From Ilumatobacter sp. (GTDB lineage Bacteria; Actinomycetota; Acidimicrobiia; Acidimicrobiales; Ilumatobacteraceae): a stretch of DNA of 64,000 nt. The translations under genes and the position numbers were made by a program. The stretch's first letter is position 1. Every line of letters begins with the position of its first letter. Under the pieces are notes generated by a model. It did not search any database, was not told the DNA's origin, and worked only from the letters and a program-made list of their open reading frames with translations. Below, in pieces: positions 16,952 through 26,445 of this stretch. Location: NCBI GenBank assembly GCA_007693335.1, contig REDU01000138.1, positions 1-64,000 on the forward strand, in the 5' to 3' direction.

Positions 16952-18933
16952 CGGGTTCGCTGTACGACTCGCTGAGGCGCTCGAGGTTCACTCGTCGGTT
17001 CCGGACCACCGTGCTGAAGTTCGAGCCGACGGCCCAGCGAGCGGGACAGTATCTGGCGCCACCACCGTACCGAGCCGTCGCGCGTGCGCGCACCGCCGCC
17101 CGTCGCCGGGACTGGGACGCGGCGTGTCGGGCCTGGGAGGGCCTCCTCCACTCCAAGGCTCGCACGCATCCCGCCTGGCACTACGAGTACGCACAGGTTC
17201 TCGACCATCTGTGGCGGATCGACGACGCCGGCCACCAACGCCACCGAGCGCTCGAGCACTCCAGCCACAACGTGTACGATTTTCATCGCCTCGCGGGACG
17301 CGCAGCCGCCGATGAGGCGTGGGAGTTGGCTTCGGCCGCGTTCGAACGGGCCGCGTCGTTCGACACGTCGAGCGAGTCGTTGATCCGAGCCGCTGACGCC
17401 GCGCTCGATGCGGGGGACGCAATGCGCGCAGCCGACCTGTACCGATCTGCGATCGAAGGCGCCGACGAACCGGTACCGGCGCCATACGCCGGTCTCGGCA
17501 ACGCCCTGCGCAAAGCCGGTCGGCTCGACGAAGCCGAGAGTGCGCTCGCCGATGCCAGACGACAGTTCCCGAACTCGGCGGCCGTGCTCGCGGCCCATGC
17601 GTGGGTGGCCACCGAGCGACGCGAGTGGGAGGCGGCATCACACCGTTGGCCGCTGGCATTCGCGACCCGGCGACGGCGCCTCCCGCCTCGATGGGTGTTC
17701 CGTTACGGCGAAGCACTCGAACGACTCGGACGTCACCGCGACGCCGCCGAGGCCTACGACCTCGCACTGATCCTCCTGCAGGCCGTCGACGAGCCGTGGG
17801 CGCACTGGGCCCTCCTCGAGTGGGAGTTCCGACGTGCGGTCTGCCGGCATCGCTGCGGCGACGAGCGACACGACGACCCCGCCTTCTCCGTCGACGTCGC
17901 CGGGCGCCCCCCGGGCGCGACGATCCCCGTGGATGCAGTCGGACGTTTCGCCCTCGACGTGAACCACCTCGGTCTCCGGGTGCACGGTCGACTCGGCGAT
18001 CCGTCCGCGTCGAACGTCGAGATCCGGGTGAACGGGGTCGCGATCAAACAGGTCGACGTCGACCATGAGACGCCGACGCCCCACTTCGCCTTCACCATCC
18101 GTCACTCCGCGCTCACGACGTTCCCCCGGACAACAGGTGTCTCGGTGGTGACGGAGACGGGTCCGTTGCTCCACGAGTACGGGCAGGAGATCGGCGAGGT
18201 CGACAACCCATTCGGCGACGAGTCGTTGTTCACCCGGCTCGGCACATCGGAGGTGTTCACCAAGAAGGGCGCGCTCGTCTCACACGAACTCGCCGAGATC
18301 TCCCCACGACAGCTGCTCGATGCGTACTCGACGGTGCGGGCATTCTTCACCGACCAGCTCGGTCTCGATCTGTTCCTGATGTACGGGACGCTGCTCGGAT
18401 GCCACCGTGACGGGCGATTCATCCCGGGCGACGACGATCTCGACGTCGGATATCTGACATCCTGCACCGATCCGGAACAGCTGAAGCAGGAGACCCGGGA
18501 TGTGGTGCGGGCGCTGCTCGACGCCGGCTTCGACATCAGCACTCGCCACGGTGGGAGCCTGTTCAAGATCTGGCAGGGCCAGATCGACATCGATGTGTAT
18601 CCCGTGTGGTTCCATCGAGGTCGAGCTTGGGGATACGACGCCATCGACGCCACGCCCGGCGACTACCACCCGGCGGTCGAGCGCGACCTGCTGGGCACAC
18701 TCGTGCTCGTGCCACACCGACCGGAGGCCCTGCTGAGCGCCACGTACGGACCGGACTGGAGGATCCCACAGCCGGGCTTCCGGCACTACCGCCGGAACGA
18801 CGTGCTGAACGTCCTCAAACGGAGTTCACTGACACCGTTCGAGGCGCGAGACCTGCTCGACGCGAACGCCACAGCGCGGGAACTCGATCCGGCGATCGGC
18901 CGATTCGCAATGCACAACGGGGGCATCCGCTGA
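16948..18933 (+). CDS. TPR protein with C-terminal LicD-family phosphotransferase domain
   Basis: The protein has 661 residues in three parts. Residues about 30-270 are helical repeats of the TPR type (DWDAACRAWEGLLHSK, WELASAAFERAASFD, GRLDEAESALADARRQF). Residues about 300-410 form a beta-rich domain of unknown type. Residues about 440-650 are a LicD domain: DLFLMYGTLLGCHRDGRFIP, then GDDDLDVGY near 493-501, which is the GTLLG...PxDDDxD nucleotidyltransferase-fold signature, followed by IDIDVYPVWF. LicD enzymes transfer phosphocholine from CDP-choline, and relatives are proposed to transfer phosphonates from CMP donors. With a CMP-phosphonate pathway at 47 kb, this is the leading candidate to attach HEP to the glycan. 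It is coupled to the second exporter. Confidence 0.88.
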   Translation: MTGSLYDSLRRSRFTRRFRTTVLKFEPTAQRAGQYLAPPPYRAVARARTAARRRDWDAACRAWEGLLHSKARTHPAWHYEYAQVLDHLWRIDDAGHQRHRALEHSSHNVYDFHRLAGRAAADEAWELASAAFERAASFDTSSESLIRAADAALDAGDAMRAADLYRSAIEGADEPVPAPYAGLGNALRKAGRLDEAESALADARRQFPNSAAVLAAHAWVATERREWEAASHRWPLAFATRRRRLPPRWVFRYGEALERLGRHRDAAEAYDLALILLQAVDEPWAHWALLEWEFRRAVCRHRCGDERHDDPAFSVDVAGRPPGATIPVDAVGRFALDVNHLGLRVHGRLGDPSASNVEIRVNGVAIKQVDVDHETPTPHFAFTIRHSALTTFPRTTGVSVVTETGPLLHEYGQEIGEVDNPFGDESLFTRLGTSEVFTKKGALVSHELAEISPRQLLDAYSTVRAFFTDQLGLDLFLMYGTLLGCHRDGRFIPGDDDLDVGYLTSCTDPEQLKQETRDVVRALLDAGFDISTRHGGSLFKIWQGQIDIDVYPVWFHRGRAWGYDAIDATPGDYHPAVERDLLGTLVLVPHRPEALLSATYGPDWRIPQPGFRHYRRNDVLNVLKRSSLTPFEARDLLDANATARELDPAIGRFAMHNGGIR

Positions 18934-18973
18934 CGGTCGTCCACCGACTGTGCCCTCCCCGGTCGGTGGTCCG

Positions 18974-20686
18974 ATGACCGCTACCCTCCCGGCGGTGGGC
19001 GCCATGTGGAGACGTGTCTCGGCCGCTGCGGTGCGGCTCCGACGTCTCGTCGGCCGTCAGCGCCTCGATGGCCGCATGGCCGAACCCACGGCGACCCTGA
19101 TCGGCCACCTGCTGCGCTTCTGGTGGGCCGCTGCGGTGGCTCGTCTCGTCCAGGTACGGCCCCTCACCACCCGTCCGATACGTCTGTGCCCCGACGTCCC
19201 CCCGCCGGGAACCTGGCGCCGATGGCGCACGACGGGGTCGATCGACCGTCCCGTCGGTGAACTCGCCCATCAACTGGCCGACGAGGTGATCGCGGTGCTC
19301 ACCGACGCCGGGGTCGATCCGATCCTCGTCGACCACGCGCACCACATCCACCTCGCCGTGCCGGCCGAATCGCGTGGAGTCGCTCTCGGATCGCTCGAGC
19401 AGCTCGGCCCCCACGGCGCCTGGTATCTCCGCTGGCGACGGGGCCACCGATGGCGGCTCCACCCGGTCGGCTCTCGTCGCTCGATGCGAGCCCGTCACGC
19501 CGAGTCGTGGCGGGTGTTCCGGTGCGTGGAGCTCGGCACCGAACTGGCTGCCGGCGCCCACGAAGCGGTCGAGGTGTCGTTCTGGGCGGTCGGCGCCGAG
19601 GGCCGACGTGAACGGCTCGGCGTACGTGGCCTCGAGCGCTACGAGCCCGACAGCCCTCCCACCGTCGAGACGATCGACCGTCACCGGTACCGGGGGTCCG
19701 CAGCGTTCCCGGTCGAGCGCGCGCTCGGTCGTGTCCGCGAGCCCATCGACGTCGTGTACACCTGGGTCGACGGGGACGATCCCGGATGGCGTACGGAGTT
19801 CGAGCGGTGGCGGGGGATCGAACGCCCCGACGACCGTCGCGACCATGCGGCACACGCGGCGCGATACACCTCGCACGACGAGCTCCGCTACTCGCTGCGC
19901 TCGCTGTGGATGTACGCCGACTGGGTACGACACGTCTACGTGGTCACCGCCGATCAGCAACCCGACTGGCTCCGACCCGACCAGCGGCTCACGGTCGTCT
20001 CACACCGCGACATCCTGCCTGCCGCAGCGCTCCCGACGTTCAACTCCCACGCCATCGAGTCGCGTCTGCACCACGTCCCCGGTCTCGCCGAGCAGTTCCT
20101 CTACTTCAACGACGACATGTTCCTCGGCCGGCCGGTCCGGCCCGAGCAGTTCTTCACCCCGAACGGCCTCGCACGCTTCTTCGAGAGCGGGGCCCGGGTG
20201 CCCACCAGCCCTGACGGATCGGCGCTGGCCGTCGACACCGCTGCACGTCGAGGACGGGCGATGCTCGAAGCCGAGTACGGGGTCACGGTGTCCCACAAAC
20301 TCCACCACGCCCCCTATGCACTGCGTCGCAGCGTGATGGAGGAGATCGAGTCGCGCTTCGCCGAGACCGTCACCGCCACGACCCACTCGCGGTTCCGTCA
20401 TCCCGACGATCTCAGCGTTCCCTCTGCGTTCGCCCACCACTACGCATTCCTCACCGGACGGTCCGTCCATGGTGAGCTGCACGTCGGGTACGAGAACCTG
20501 GGCGGTCGGCGTCTGGCGTTGTTCTTGGAGCGGACAAGGCTGGGACGCGATTTCGATGTCTTCTGCCTCAACGAGACGGAACGCTGGGAGACCGATCCGG
20601 TGCGCACCGGTGAGCGGGTCCACCAGTTCCTCGACAGCTACTTCCCGGTGCCGTCGCCCTGGGAACTGTCATCGACGCTCCCATGA
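18974..20686 (+). CDS. Stealth-family phosphotransferase 1
   Basis: The protein has about 570 residues. The N-terminal 250 residues are a variable domain. Stealth CR1 is DVVYTWVDGDDPGW near 258-271. CR2 is DELRYSLRSLWMYADWVRH near 302, followed by LPTFNSHAIESRLHHVPGL and FNDDMFLGRPV. CR3 is the KLHHAPYALRR...RFRHPDDLSVPSAF region, and CR4 is DVFCLNETE near 528. Stealth proteins are hexose-1-phosphotransferases that build phosphodiester-linked capsules; the human relative is GlcNAc-1-phosphotransferase. ATG 18974 and ATG 19004 are both possible starts; a TACCCT box at 18982-18987 would favour 19004. It overlaps the next GT by four bases. Confidence 0.9.
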   Translation: MTATLPAVGAMWRRVSAAAVRLRRLVGRQRLDGRMAEPTATLIGHLLRFWWAAAVARLVQVRPLTTRPIRLCPDVPPPGTWRRWRTTGSIDRPVGELAHQLADEVIAVLTDAGVDPILVDHAHHIHLAVPAESRGVALGSLEQLGPHGAWYLRWRRGHRWRLHPVGSRRSMRARHAESWRVFRCVELGTELAAGAHEAVEVSFWAVGAEGRRERLGVRGLERYEPDSPPTVETIDRHRYRGSAAFPVERALGRVREPIDVVYTWVDGDDPGWRTEFERWRGIERPDDRRDHAAHAARYTSHDELRYSLRSLWMYADWVRHVYVVTADQQPDWLRPDQRLTVVSHRDILPAAALPTFNSHAIESRLHHVPGLAEQFLYFNDDMFLGRPVRPEQFFTPNGLARFFESGARVPTSPDGSALAVDTAARRGRAMLEAEYGVTVSHKLHHAPYALRRSVMEEIESRFAETVTATTHSRFRHPDDLSVPSAFAHHYAFLTGRSVHGELHVGYENLGGRRLALFLERTRLGRDFDVFCLNETERWETDPVRTGERVHQFLDSYFPVPSPWELSSTLP

Positions 20687-21942
20687 TGGAACTCGCCCGG
20701 ATCGCCAGCGGCGTGAGGCAGCGGTCGTGGAGACTGCGCCTCGCGGCGCGCCGATGGTGGCCGGAGCGCCGGGTCGAGCCCCTCCTGGACGTGACCGGTC
20801 ACCGGTGGTTCGTCGGGTTGTTCCGACCCGAGTTCGCCACGGTGTGCAGATGGCCGCTGCTGCACCGGATGCCACGCTGGCAGCGATCCCGCACGCAGTC
20901 GCTCCGAATCATCGGTCCGGGCTCGACGGTCTCCACCGGGAGCGAGCCGGAAGGATGCGGATTCCGGACCGCCACGGCGAACCAACTGGACGACCGACCG
21001 TTCATCCAGCCGTTGACGATGAACCCGTCACGGCGACGATCGATCCGTCCCAGGGGGATGCCCACCGACTTCGCCGAGCTCGCGGGCGCGGCCCGGCGAG
21101 AGGTCGCGCCGCCACGACCGACACGACGCAGACCGGGGTCGACCGACGCGTGGCTCGCGGCGACCTCGACAGCGCACGAGCGGTACCGGGTCGCACACGA
21201 ACGCACGACATCGCACGTCGTCGACGAGGCGCTCCGCTCGACTGCTCGAGCTCCGCTCCCCCACGACCGAGAGGTCGCGGTGTTGTGCGCAACACGGCGA
21301 CCGCACCAGCTCGAGAACGTCATCGCGAACTTCGAGCGCCAGATCCACCCCGAGCGGCAGCTGGTCGTCATCACGAACTCATCGGCCTTCGATCGCGACG
21401 CGGTCGGGCGACGGCTGGAGCTCGTCGAGCGAGCGTCGGTCGTCCACGTGGACGAGGAGGCCTCCCTCGGCGAATGTCTCAACGCCGGCCTCGATTCCGT
21501 GGACTCTCGCTACGTCGCGAAGTTCGACGACGACGACCGGTACGGTCCGGCGTTCCTGCTCGATCTGATGATCGCCCACCGTTTCGCCCGTGCAGGCGTG
21601 GTGGGCAAACACAGCCACTTCGCCCTGTTCCAGGCGGACGGACGGGCGTATCTCCGATTTCCGGGACGGGAGTTCGGATACACCTCGTGGGTGGCTGGGG
21701 GGACGCTCGTGATCGACCGTCATCGAACCGGGACGCTGCGATTCCGTGACCGCTCCGTCGGGGAGGACGGCGCCTTCCTCGCAGACTGCCAGCGAGCAGG
21801 CCACGCCGTGTTCGCTGCGGACCGGTTCAACTACGTCCAACATCGCACCGACGACAACACGTGGCAACAGGCTCGTCGTCACTATCTCCGAAACGCTGTG
21901 GAGCTCGCGACCGAGGACCCGATCGGACTGATCGAACGATGA
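20683..21942 (+). CDS. GT2-like glycosyltransferase with long unassigned N-terminus
   Basis: The protein has 419 residues. The first about 190 residues are arginine rich and match no domain I know. From REVAVLCATRRPHQLENVIAN a GT-A domain begins; SRYVAKFDDDDRYGPAFLLD holds the metal-binding acidic run, and FRDRSVGEDGAFLADCQRAG gives the catalytic acidic block. It lies between two Stealth genes, with a four-base overlap to the first, so it probably supplies sugar to the acceptor that they phosphorylate. Its C-terminus ends 77 bases before the next gene. Confidence 0.85.
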   Translation: MMELARIASGVRQRSWRLRLAARRWWPERRVEPLLDVTGHRWFVGLFRPEFATVCRWPLLHRMPRWQRSRTQSLRIIGPGSTVSTGSEPEGCGFRTATANQLDDRPFIQPLTMNPSRRRSIRPRGMPTDFAELAGAARREVAPPRPTRRRPGSTDAWLAATSTAHERYRVAHERTTSHVVDEALRSTARAPLPHDREVAVLCATRRPHQLENVIANFERQIHPERQLVVITNSSAFDRDAVGRRLELVERASVVHVDEEASLGECLNAGLDSVDSRYVAKFDDDDRYGPAFLLDLMIAHRFARAGVVGKHSHFALFQADGRAYLRFPGREFGYTSWVAGGTLVIDRHRTGTLRFRDRSVGEDGAFLADCQRAGHAVFAADRFNYVQHRTDDNTWQQARRHYLRNAVELATEDPIGLIER

Positions 21943-21990
21943 CACTCCCGCGAGGTGCCGCGTGGCTCCTTTCACGCCCGCACCGACGGA

Positions 21991-21996
21991 TACATT
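21991..21996 (+). promoter_or_regulatory. -10 element upstream of the glycerophosphotransferase-Stealth fusion
   Basis: TACATT is followed 14 bases later by GGTGGA (22011-22016) and the ATG at 22020. This gives a short leader with a ribosome site, unlike the leaderless genes. Confidence 0.4.
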
Positions 21997-22019
21997 GACC
22001 AGTCCACGTCGGTGGATCC

Positions 22020-24707
22020 ATGTACGACATCGCATTCCTCGTCACCAATCGCTATCAGCTCCACCACTACGCCCCCGTCGCTCGCGCCCTGGGCCAGCGG
22101 TGCAGTGTCGTCATCGAGTTGCGCGATCAGGACTTCGGCGTCGACGAGGACGCGGTGCGGCGACACCTCCCCGACGCACGGATCTCATGGATCCACCAGC
22201 GCGAGCTCCGCCGGCTCGACGGCCGCCACGACGCGATCGTGTGCCAGACACCCGTGCTCCCCCACGCCTTCCTCGACCGAACGCTCGTGATCGCCCAGCA
22301 GTACAGCCTCGCCAAGGAGCGGTACCAGTACGGAACGTGGAGATCGCTCGCGGACCTCAATCTGATGTTCGGCGAGCACTCCCACTCGAGGGTTCGTGGT
22401 TTCGCTTCCGCCGTCGCCGTCGGCAACCCGCTGTTCGACGAACACTTCTCGGCGCAGGCCTCACTCGAGAACGGCCCGAGGCCACGCCGCGACGGGCGGG
22501 TCCGTGCCCTCTACCTACCGACGTACGGATCACTCACATCACTCGACTCGGTGATCGACCAAATGGGTCCCGACGACGTCGAGGTCACGGTCAAGCTCCA
22601 CCACATGGCCAGCGAGGACGAACGACGGCGCTTGCCGGAGTGGTGGAAGGTGGTCGAGAGCGACGTCAGTCCCGTGACGCTGATCGAAGCGGCCGACGTG
22701 ATCATCAGCGACTTCTCCGGGGCGGCGTTCGATGCCGCGTACGCTCGCCGCCCGCTCATCCTGGTCGGCGATCCGACACCGAGCGGACGCGACTTCTCCA
22801 GGCTGTCGGCCGCAGATCTCGACAGGAGTCTGTTGGCCGACGTCTCGGTCCAGTACCGGCACGACACGCCGTTCGATGACCTGGTCGACCAGGCATCGGC
22901 GATGATCGACGACGACCACGCCTACGAGGCGTTCGTCGAGCAGTTCTACACGAACCATGGGACCGCTGCGCCCGCCTGCGCAGCGGCGATCCACGAACTC
23001 CTCGAGTCCGGGCCCCGGCGCGACCTCGCCGCGAGCGTGGTGCGGGCGAGCACACGCGACCTGATCCTCCGGAACCGGGCGCTCTCCGAGGAGATCCGAC
23101 ATCTCCGACGGGCGAACGACCGGCTGCGATCGAGATCGGGACGCACGGTCGCGTCGTACACCGAACGCTCGCGCCGCCGGGCGAAGGCCTTCGTCTCGAG
23201 ATCGCCCGCACTCGAGCGACGGGCGGTCCAGGTCAAGCATGTCTTGGGACGCGCTGTCCGCACCGGGGGCGCACCCAGCACTGGACGACCTCCCGACGAG
23301 ATCCGAGCGACGGCGACCACACCATGGCAGCGGCGCGATGCGCTCGCACTCGATGTCGAGGCCGGCGTCGCATCGGCCGGTGCCGTCGTCCGCCGGATCA
23401 TCGTCGACGGACGCCCGCTGCTCGCCGTGTCCGCGGATCAGCGCTCGACACTGGCCGCAGTGGTCCGGGAACTCGCCAGAGACCATCCCGGTCTCACGGC
23501 CGTGGTACGGGGCGGTTCGTTGCCCGCCGACACGATCCGCACGATCGATCTCCAGGCATCGGACTCGCTCGTCCTCCGACTCGGCGGGGGTACGGCTCCC
23601 ACAGAGCTCCGGATCGACTTCGCCGACCACCGTCCGACCCTCGGACGCACCCTGTCGCTCGACTCCCGGTCGCCAGTGGTGGACTGGACCTCCCATCTCG
23701 GGGGCGGATCGCCGGCAGTCACGCAATCACCGGCCGTCATCACGCGGGGGTTCACCGATGAGATCGACCTCGTCTACACCTGGGTCGATGCAGCTGACCC
23801 GGTCTGGGACGCGCGGCGTCGGCAGCACTCCGCCGGCACGGCCCAGTTGCCGAGCGCAGCGAACGACGAGCGGTTCCTCGATCGTGACGAGCTCCGTTAC
23901 TCGCTCCGATCCATCTGGAACCACATGCCGTTCGTTCGACGCATCCACCTCGTGACCGACGGTCAGGTGCCTGCGTGGCTCGACACCACCGACTCGCGGA
24001 TCTCGCTGATCGATCATCGCGAGATCTTCCCGGACCCCTGCGCGCTCCCGACGTTCAACTCCCACGCGATCGAAGCGTGCCTGCACCGGATTCCTGGGCT
24101 GGCCGAGCACTTCATCTACGCGAACGACGATTTCTTCGTCGGTCGGGAGGTGGCCCCTGACACGTTCTTCACCCGGGTCGGACTCCCCAGGTCCCGATTC
24201 GCGCCGTCACAGTTCATCTACTCCGGCGAACCCCGGCCCGATGCGATCCCGACCGATTGGGCCGCCTTCAACACCACGCGCCTCATCGAACGCGACTTCG
24301 GCATCTCGTTCGACCGGAAGCACCAACACGTGCCGTACGCCCTCACGAAGTCGTTGCTCTCCGAACTCGAGGGACGGTATCCCGACGAGTTCGACCGAAC
24401 GCGCCGCGCCCGATTCCGCTCACGAACCGACGTGGCGGTGCCGAGCATGTTGGCCCACTTCTACGCGATCGCAACCGGCAGAGGCATCGAGTGGGAGACC
24501 GCGCCCGGCGACTACATCTATGCCGACACGGGCCGCGCCGATGCGCTCCGTCGGTTCCGGGACATCCGGAACGGTCGACCGAGGTTCTTCTGCCTCAACT
24601 CCACACTCCATCGCGTGCTCGACCTCTCCGACCAGTCGATCGAGGTGTCGTTGCTGCTCAGCGAGTTGTTCCCGCATCCGAGTCCGTGGGAGCTCGCACC
24701 GGAGTGA
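22020..24707 (+). CDS. Fusion of CDP-glycerol glycerophosphotransferase-like domain and Stealth phosphotransferase (2)
   Basis: The protein has 895 residues. Residues 1-330 resemble the TagF/Glyphos_transf family: DLNLMFGEHSHSRVRGF, LYLPTYGSLTSLDSVID, VTVKLHHM, and VTLIEAADVIISDFSGAAFDAAYARRP, the conserved D-S/x-S-x-x-x-D/E-x-x polymerase block. Residues about 340-400 are coiled coil. Residues about 440-560 are a Stealth-associated domain also seen in the protein at 40425. Stealth follows: DLVYTWVDAADPVW near 581-594, DELRYSLRSIWNHMPFVRR, LPTFNSHAIEACLHRI, NDDFFVGREV, and CR4 RFFCLNST near 855. It may make an alternating glycerol-phosphate or sugar-phosphate backbone. Its 3' end overlaps the opposite-strand GT by 50 bases. 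Confidence 0.9.
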   Translation: MYDIAFLVTNRYQLHHYAPVARALGQRCSVVIELRDQDFGVDEDAVRRHLPDARISWIHQRELRRLDGRHDAIVCQTPVLPHAFLDRTLVIAQQYSLAKERYQYGTWRSLADLNLMFGEHSHSRVRGFASAVAVGNPLFDEHFSAQASLENGPRPRRDGRVRALYLPTYGSLTSLDSVIDQMGPDDVEVTVKLHHMASEDERRRLPEWWKVVESDVSPVTLIEAADVIISDFSGAAFDAAYARRPLILVGDPTPSGRDFSRLSAADLDRSLLADVSVQYRHDTPFDDLVDQASAMIDDDHAYEAFVEQFYTNHGTAAPACAAAIHELLESGPRRDLAASVVRASTRDLILRNRALSEEIRHLRRANDRLRSRSGRTVASYTERSRRRAKAFVSRSPALERRAVQVKHVLGRAVRTGGAPSTGRPPDEIRATATTPWQRRDALALDVEAGVASAGAVVRRIIVDGRPLLAVSADQRSTLAAVVRELARDHPGLTAVVRGGSLPADTIRTIDLQASDSLVLRLGGGTAPTELRIDFADHRPTLGRTLSLDSRSPVVDWTSHLGGGSPAVTQSPAVITRGFTDEIDLVYTWVDAADPVWDARRRQHSAGTAQLPSAANDERFLDRDELRYSLRSIWNHMPFVRRIHLVTDGQVPAWLDTTDSRISLIDHREIFPDPCALPTFNSHAIEACLHRIPGLAEHFIYANDDFFVGREVAPDTFFTRVGLPRSRFAPSQFIYSGEPRPDAIPTDWAAFNTTRLIERDFGISFDRKHQHVPYALTKSLLSELEGRYPDEFDRTRRARFRSRTDVAVPSMLAHFYAIATGRGIEWETAPGDYIYADTGRADALRRFRDIRNGRPRFFCLNSTLHRVLDLSDQSIEVSLLLSELFPHPSPWELAPE

Positions 24708-25677
24708 GGTGCTGCGGGGTCGCCGCACGTGCGTACCGCATCGGGTCGTCGTTCCGTGCGTCACGGGAGACGATCAACTCTGCGAGCACCCCGAGACTGA
24801 TGAGCTGCACCGCGAGGATCACGAGGAGCACACCCAGCAGCAACAGCGGTCGGTTTCCGATCGGGTCGTCGGTGAGGAACCAGACCCCGGCCAGCCAGCA
24901 CAGGATCACCGATCCGACCACACCGAAGATGAGACCGATTCCCCCGAAGAGGTGTGCGGGTCGGCGCGCGTACCGCGTCAGGGTGACCACGGTGAACAGA
25001 TCGAGGCACCCGCGTGCGTATCGCTCGAGCCCGAACTTCGACCGGCCATGCAGACGGGGGCGGTGGTTCACGGGCTGCTCGACCACGAGGAACCCGTTCG
25101 CGTGGGTGATCGCCGCGAAGAAACGGTGCATCTCTCCGTAGAGCGGCAGTGCCTCGAAGACCTCACGGCGGGCCACTTTGAGCCCACAGTTGTGGTCGCG
25201 GAGTTTCAAGCCGGTGACCGCACTCGTCGTACGGTTGAAGAGCCTCGACGGCAGACGCTTCCCGAGCGGATCACGCCGAACCACCTTGTGGCCAGCGACC
25301 ATGTCGACCTCTGCGTCGAGCAGGTGACCGATCATCGCAGGGATCTCGGCGGGGTCGTCCTGAAGGTCTCCGTCGATCGTCGCGATCAACGCTCCCTTCG
25401 ACTCGGCGAACGCTGCTGCGAGCGCCGTCGACTTGCCCACGTTCCGCCGCAACCTGAGGGCGCGTAGTCGATGGTCCGACGCAGCCAAGGTGTGCAGGAC
25501 CGACCAGCTCCCGTCAGTGCTCCCGTCGTCGACCACCACGACCTCCCATCCCCCGTCACGGATGGGACCCGGAGCGTCGAGCGCGGCGACGAGCTCGTGG
25601 AACAGCTGGGCGAGCGACTCCGACTCGTCCTTGGCGGCCACGAGCACCGAGAGCAACGGCCTCCTGTCGTCAGCCAT
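24658..25677 (-). CDS. Polyprenyl-phosphate glycosyltransferase (GtrB/DPM1 type)
   Basis: The protein has 339 residues. LLSVLVAAKDESESLAQLF opens the GT-A domain; IATIDGDLQDDPAEIPAM is the D-x-D plus L-Q-D-D-P signature of GtrB/ArnC/DPM1 enzymes. The LKLRDHNCGLKVARREV block is also family specific. Two C-terminal membrane segments (FGGIGLIFGVVGSVILCWL and LLLLGVLLVILAVQLISLG) match GtrB. It should charge polyprenyl phosphate with a sugar for an outer-face GT-C enzyme, perhaps one of the membrane proteins at 1161 or 26458. The stop of the upstream methyltransferase overlaps its start by eight bases. Confidence 0.92.
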   Translation of the reverse strand: MADDRRPLLSVLVAAKDESESLAQLFHELVAALDAPGPIRDGGWEVVVVDDGSTDGSWSVLHTLAASDHRLRALRLRRNVGKSTALAAAFAESKGALIATIDGDLQDDPAEIPAMIGHLLDAEVDMVAGHKVVRRDPLGKRLPSRLFNRTTSAVTGLKLRDHNCGLKVARREVFEALPLYGEMHRFFAAITHANGFLVVEQPVNHRPRLHGRSKFGLERYARGCLDLFTVVTLTRYARRPAHLFGGIGLIFGVVGSVILCWLAGVWFLTDDPIGNRPLLLLGVLLVILAVQLISLGVLAELIVSRDARNDDPMRYARAATPQHLTPVRAPTDSDAGTTR

Positions 25678-26437
25678 CCGTCGCGATTGCCATGAGCGAG
25701 AGCCCGTACGGGAGCGACCGACGAGGGATGACGTGACGTTCGAGCAACATCGCTCTCAGCATCAGGGAGTTGAGCCGTTCCGACGGGGCGTCGTGTCCCG
25801 GCGAAGCCGACGACGACGTCAAGCGGGTGAGGAGTCGAGCGGCCATCGCGAGAGGGAACAACACCGTGTTGAAGTAGGAACAGTACTGAACCTGGAGATC
25901 CGCAGCTGAGATCGCCTCGATCAGACTCGACTTCCGGTACCGCCGACGGTGATGCAGCATCTCGTCATGTGGCGACCACATCCACGAGTACGCCGGCACC
26001 GTGATGATGACGCGTGCGTCCGGTGCGAGGTGAGCTCGCACCGCTCGGAGCGCGCCGACATCATCGTCGAGGTGCTCGAGAACGTCGAAGAGGGCGATCA
26101 GGTGGAACACCTCACCGGCCGCGAGGACCTCCTGGCCAGGCCAGTATCCCGCTCGCAGGTCGACGGCACCTCCGCCTCGTGACGTGGTCAGGGATCGAGC
26201 CGTCGCGTTCGGCTCGATCAAGGTCAGCTCCCCGAAACCGGTGAGGAGATCGATGTTGCCGCCGGTGCCACTCCCGATCTCCAACACCCTGCGCCCGCCG
26301 GCCGGCTGCGGCTCGCCGAGCACGTGTTCGACCAGGGCCCGACGGCCACGGTGGAACCAATGGACCCCTTCGCGCGCTGCGAGCGCCCGAAAGGCATCCT
26401 CCTCCACTTCGTCAGTGTATTCCCCGGCCATTCTCAC
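25670..26437 (-). CDS. Class I SAM-dependent methyltransferase
   Basis: The protein has 255 residues. Motif I is RVLEIGSGTGGNIDLLTGFG, then LIEPNATARSL, then FHLIALFDVLEHLDDDVGALRAV, the Methyltransf_23 pattern, with a following APDARVIITVPAYSWMWS strand. The HDEMLHHRRRYRKSSL block is shared by many methyltransferases next to GtrB-type genes. It may methylate a polyprenyl-linked sugar. The first start is GTG 26437; ATG 26431 is an alternative. It is divergent from the membrane protein at 26458 with only 20 bases between starts. Confidence 0.88.
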   Translation of the reverse strand: MRMAGEYTDEVEEDAFRALAAREGVHWFHRGRRALVEHVLGEPQPAGGRRVLEIGSGTGGNIDLLTGFGELTLIEPNATARSLTTSRGGGAVDLRAGYWPGQEVLAAGEVFHLIALFDVLEHLDDDVGALRAVRAHLAPDARVIITVPAYSWMWSPHDEMLHHRRRYRKSSLIEAISAADLQVQYCSYFNTVLFPLAMAARLLTRLTSSSASPGHDAPSERLNSLMLRAMLLERHVIPRRSLPYGLSLMAIATDG

Positions 26438-26445
26438 CGCCTCAG

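Noticed and set aside
22539-23726. Minus-strand frame of almost 400 codons opposite the TagF-Stealth fusion
   Set aside because: No domain and no ribosome site; the plus strand is unambiguous.
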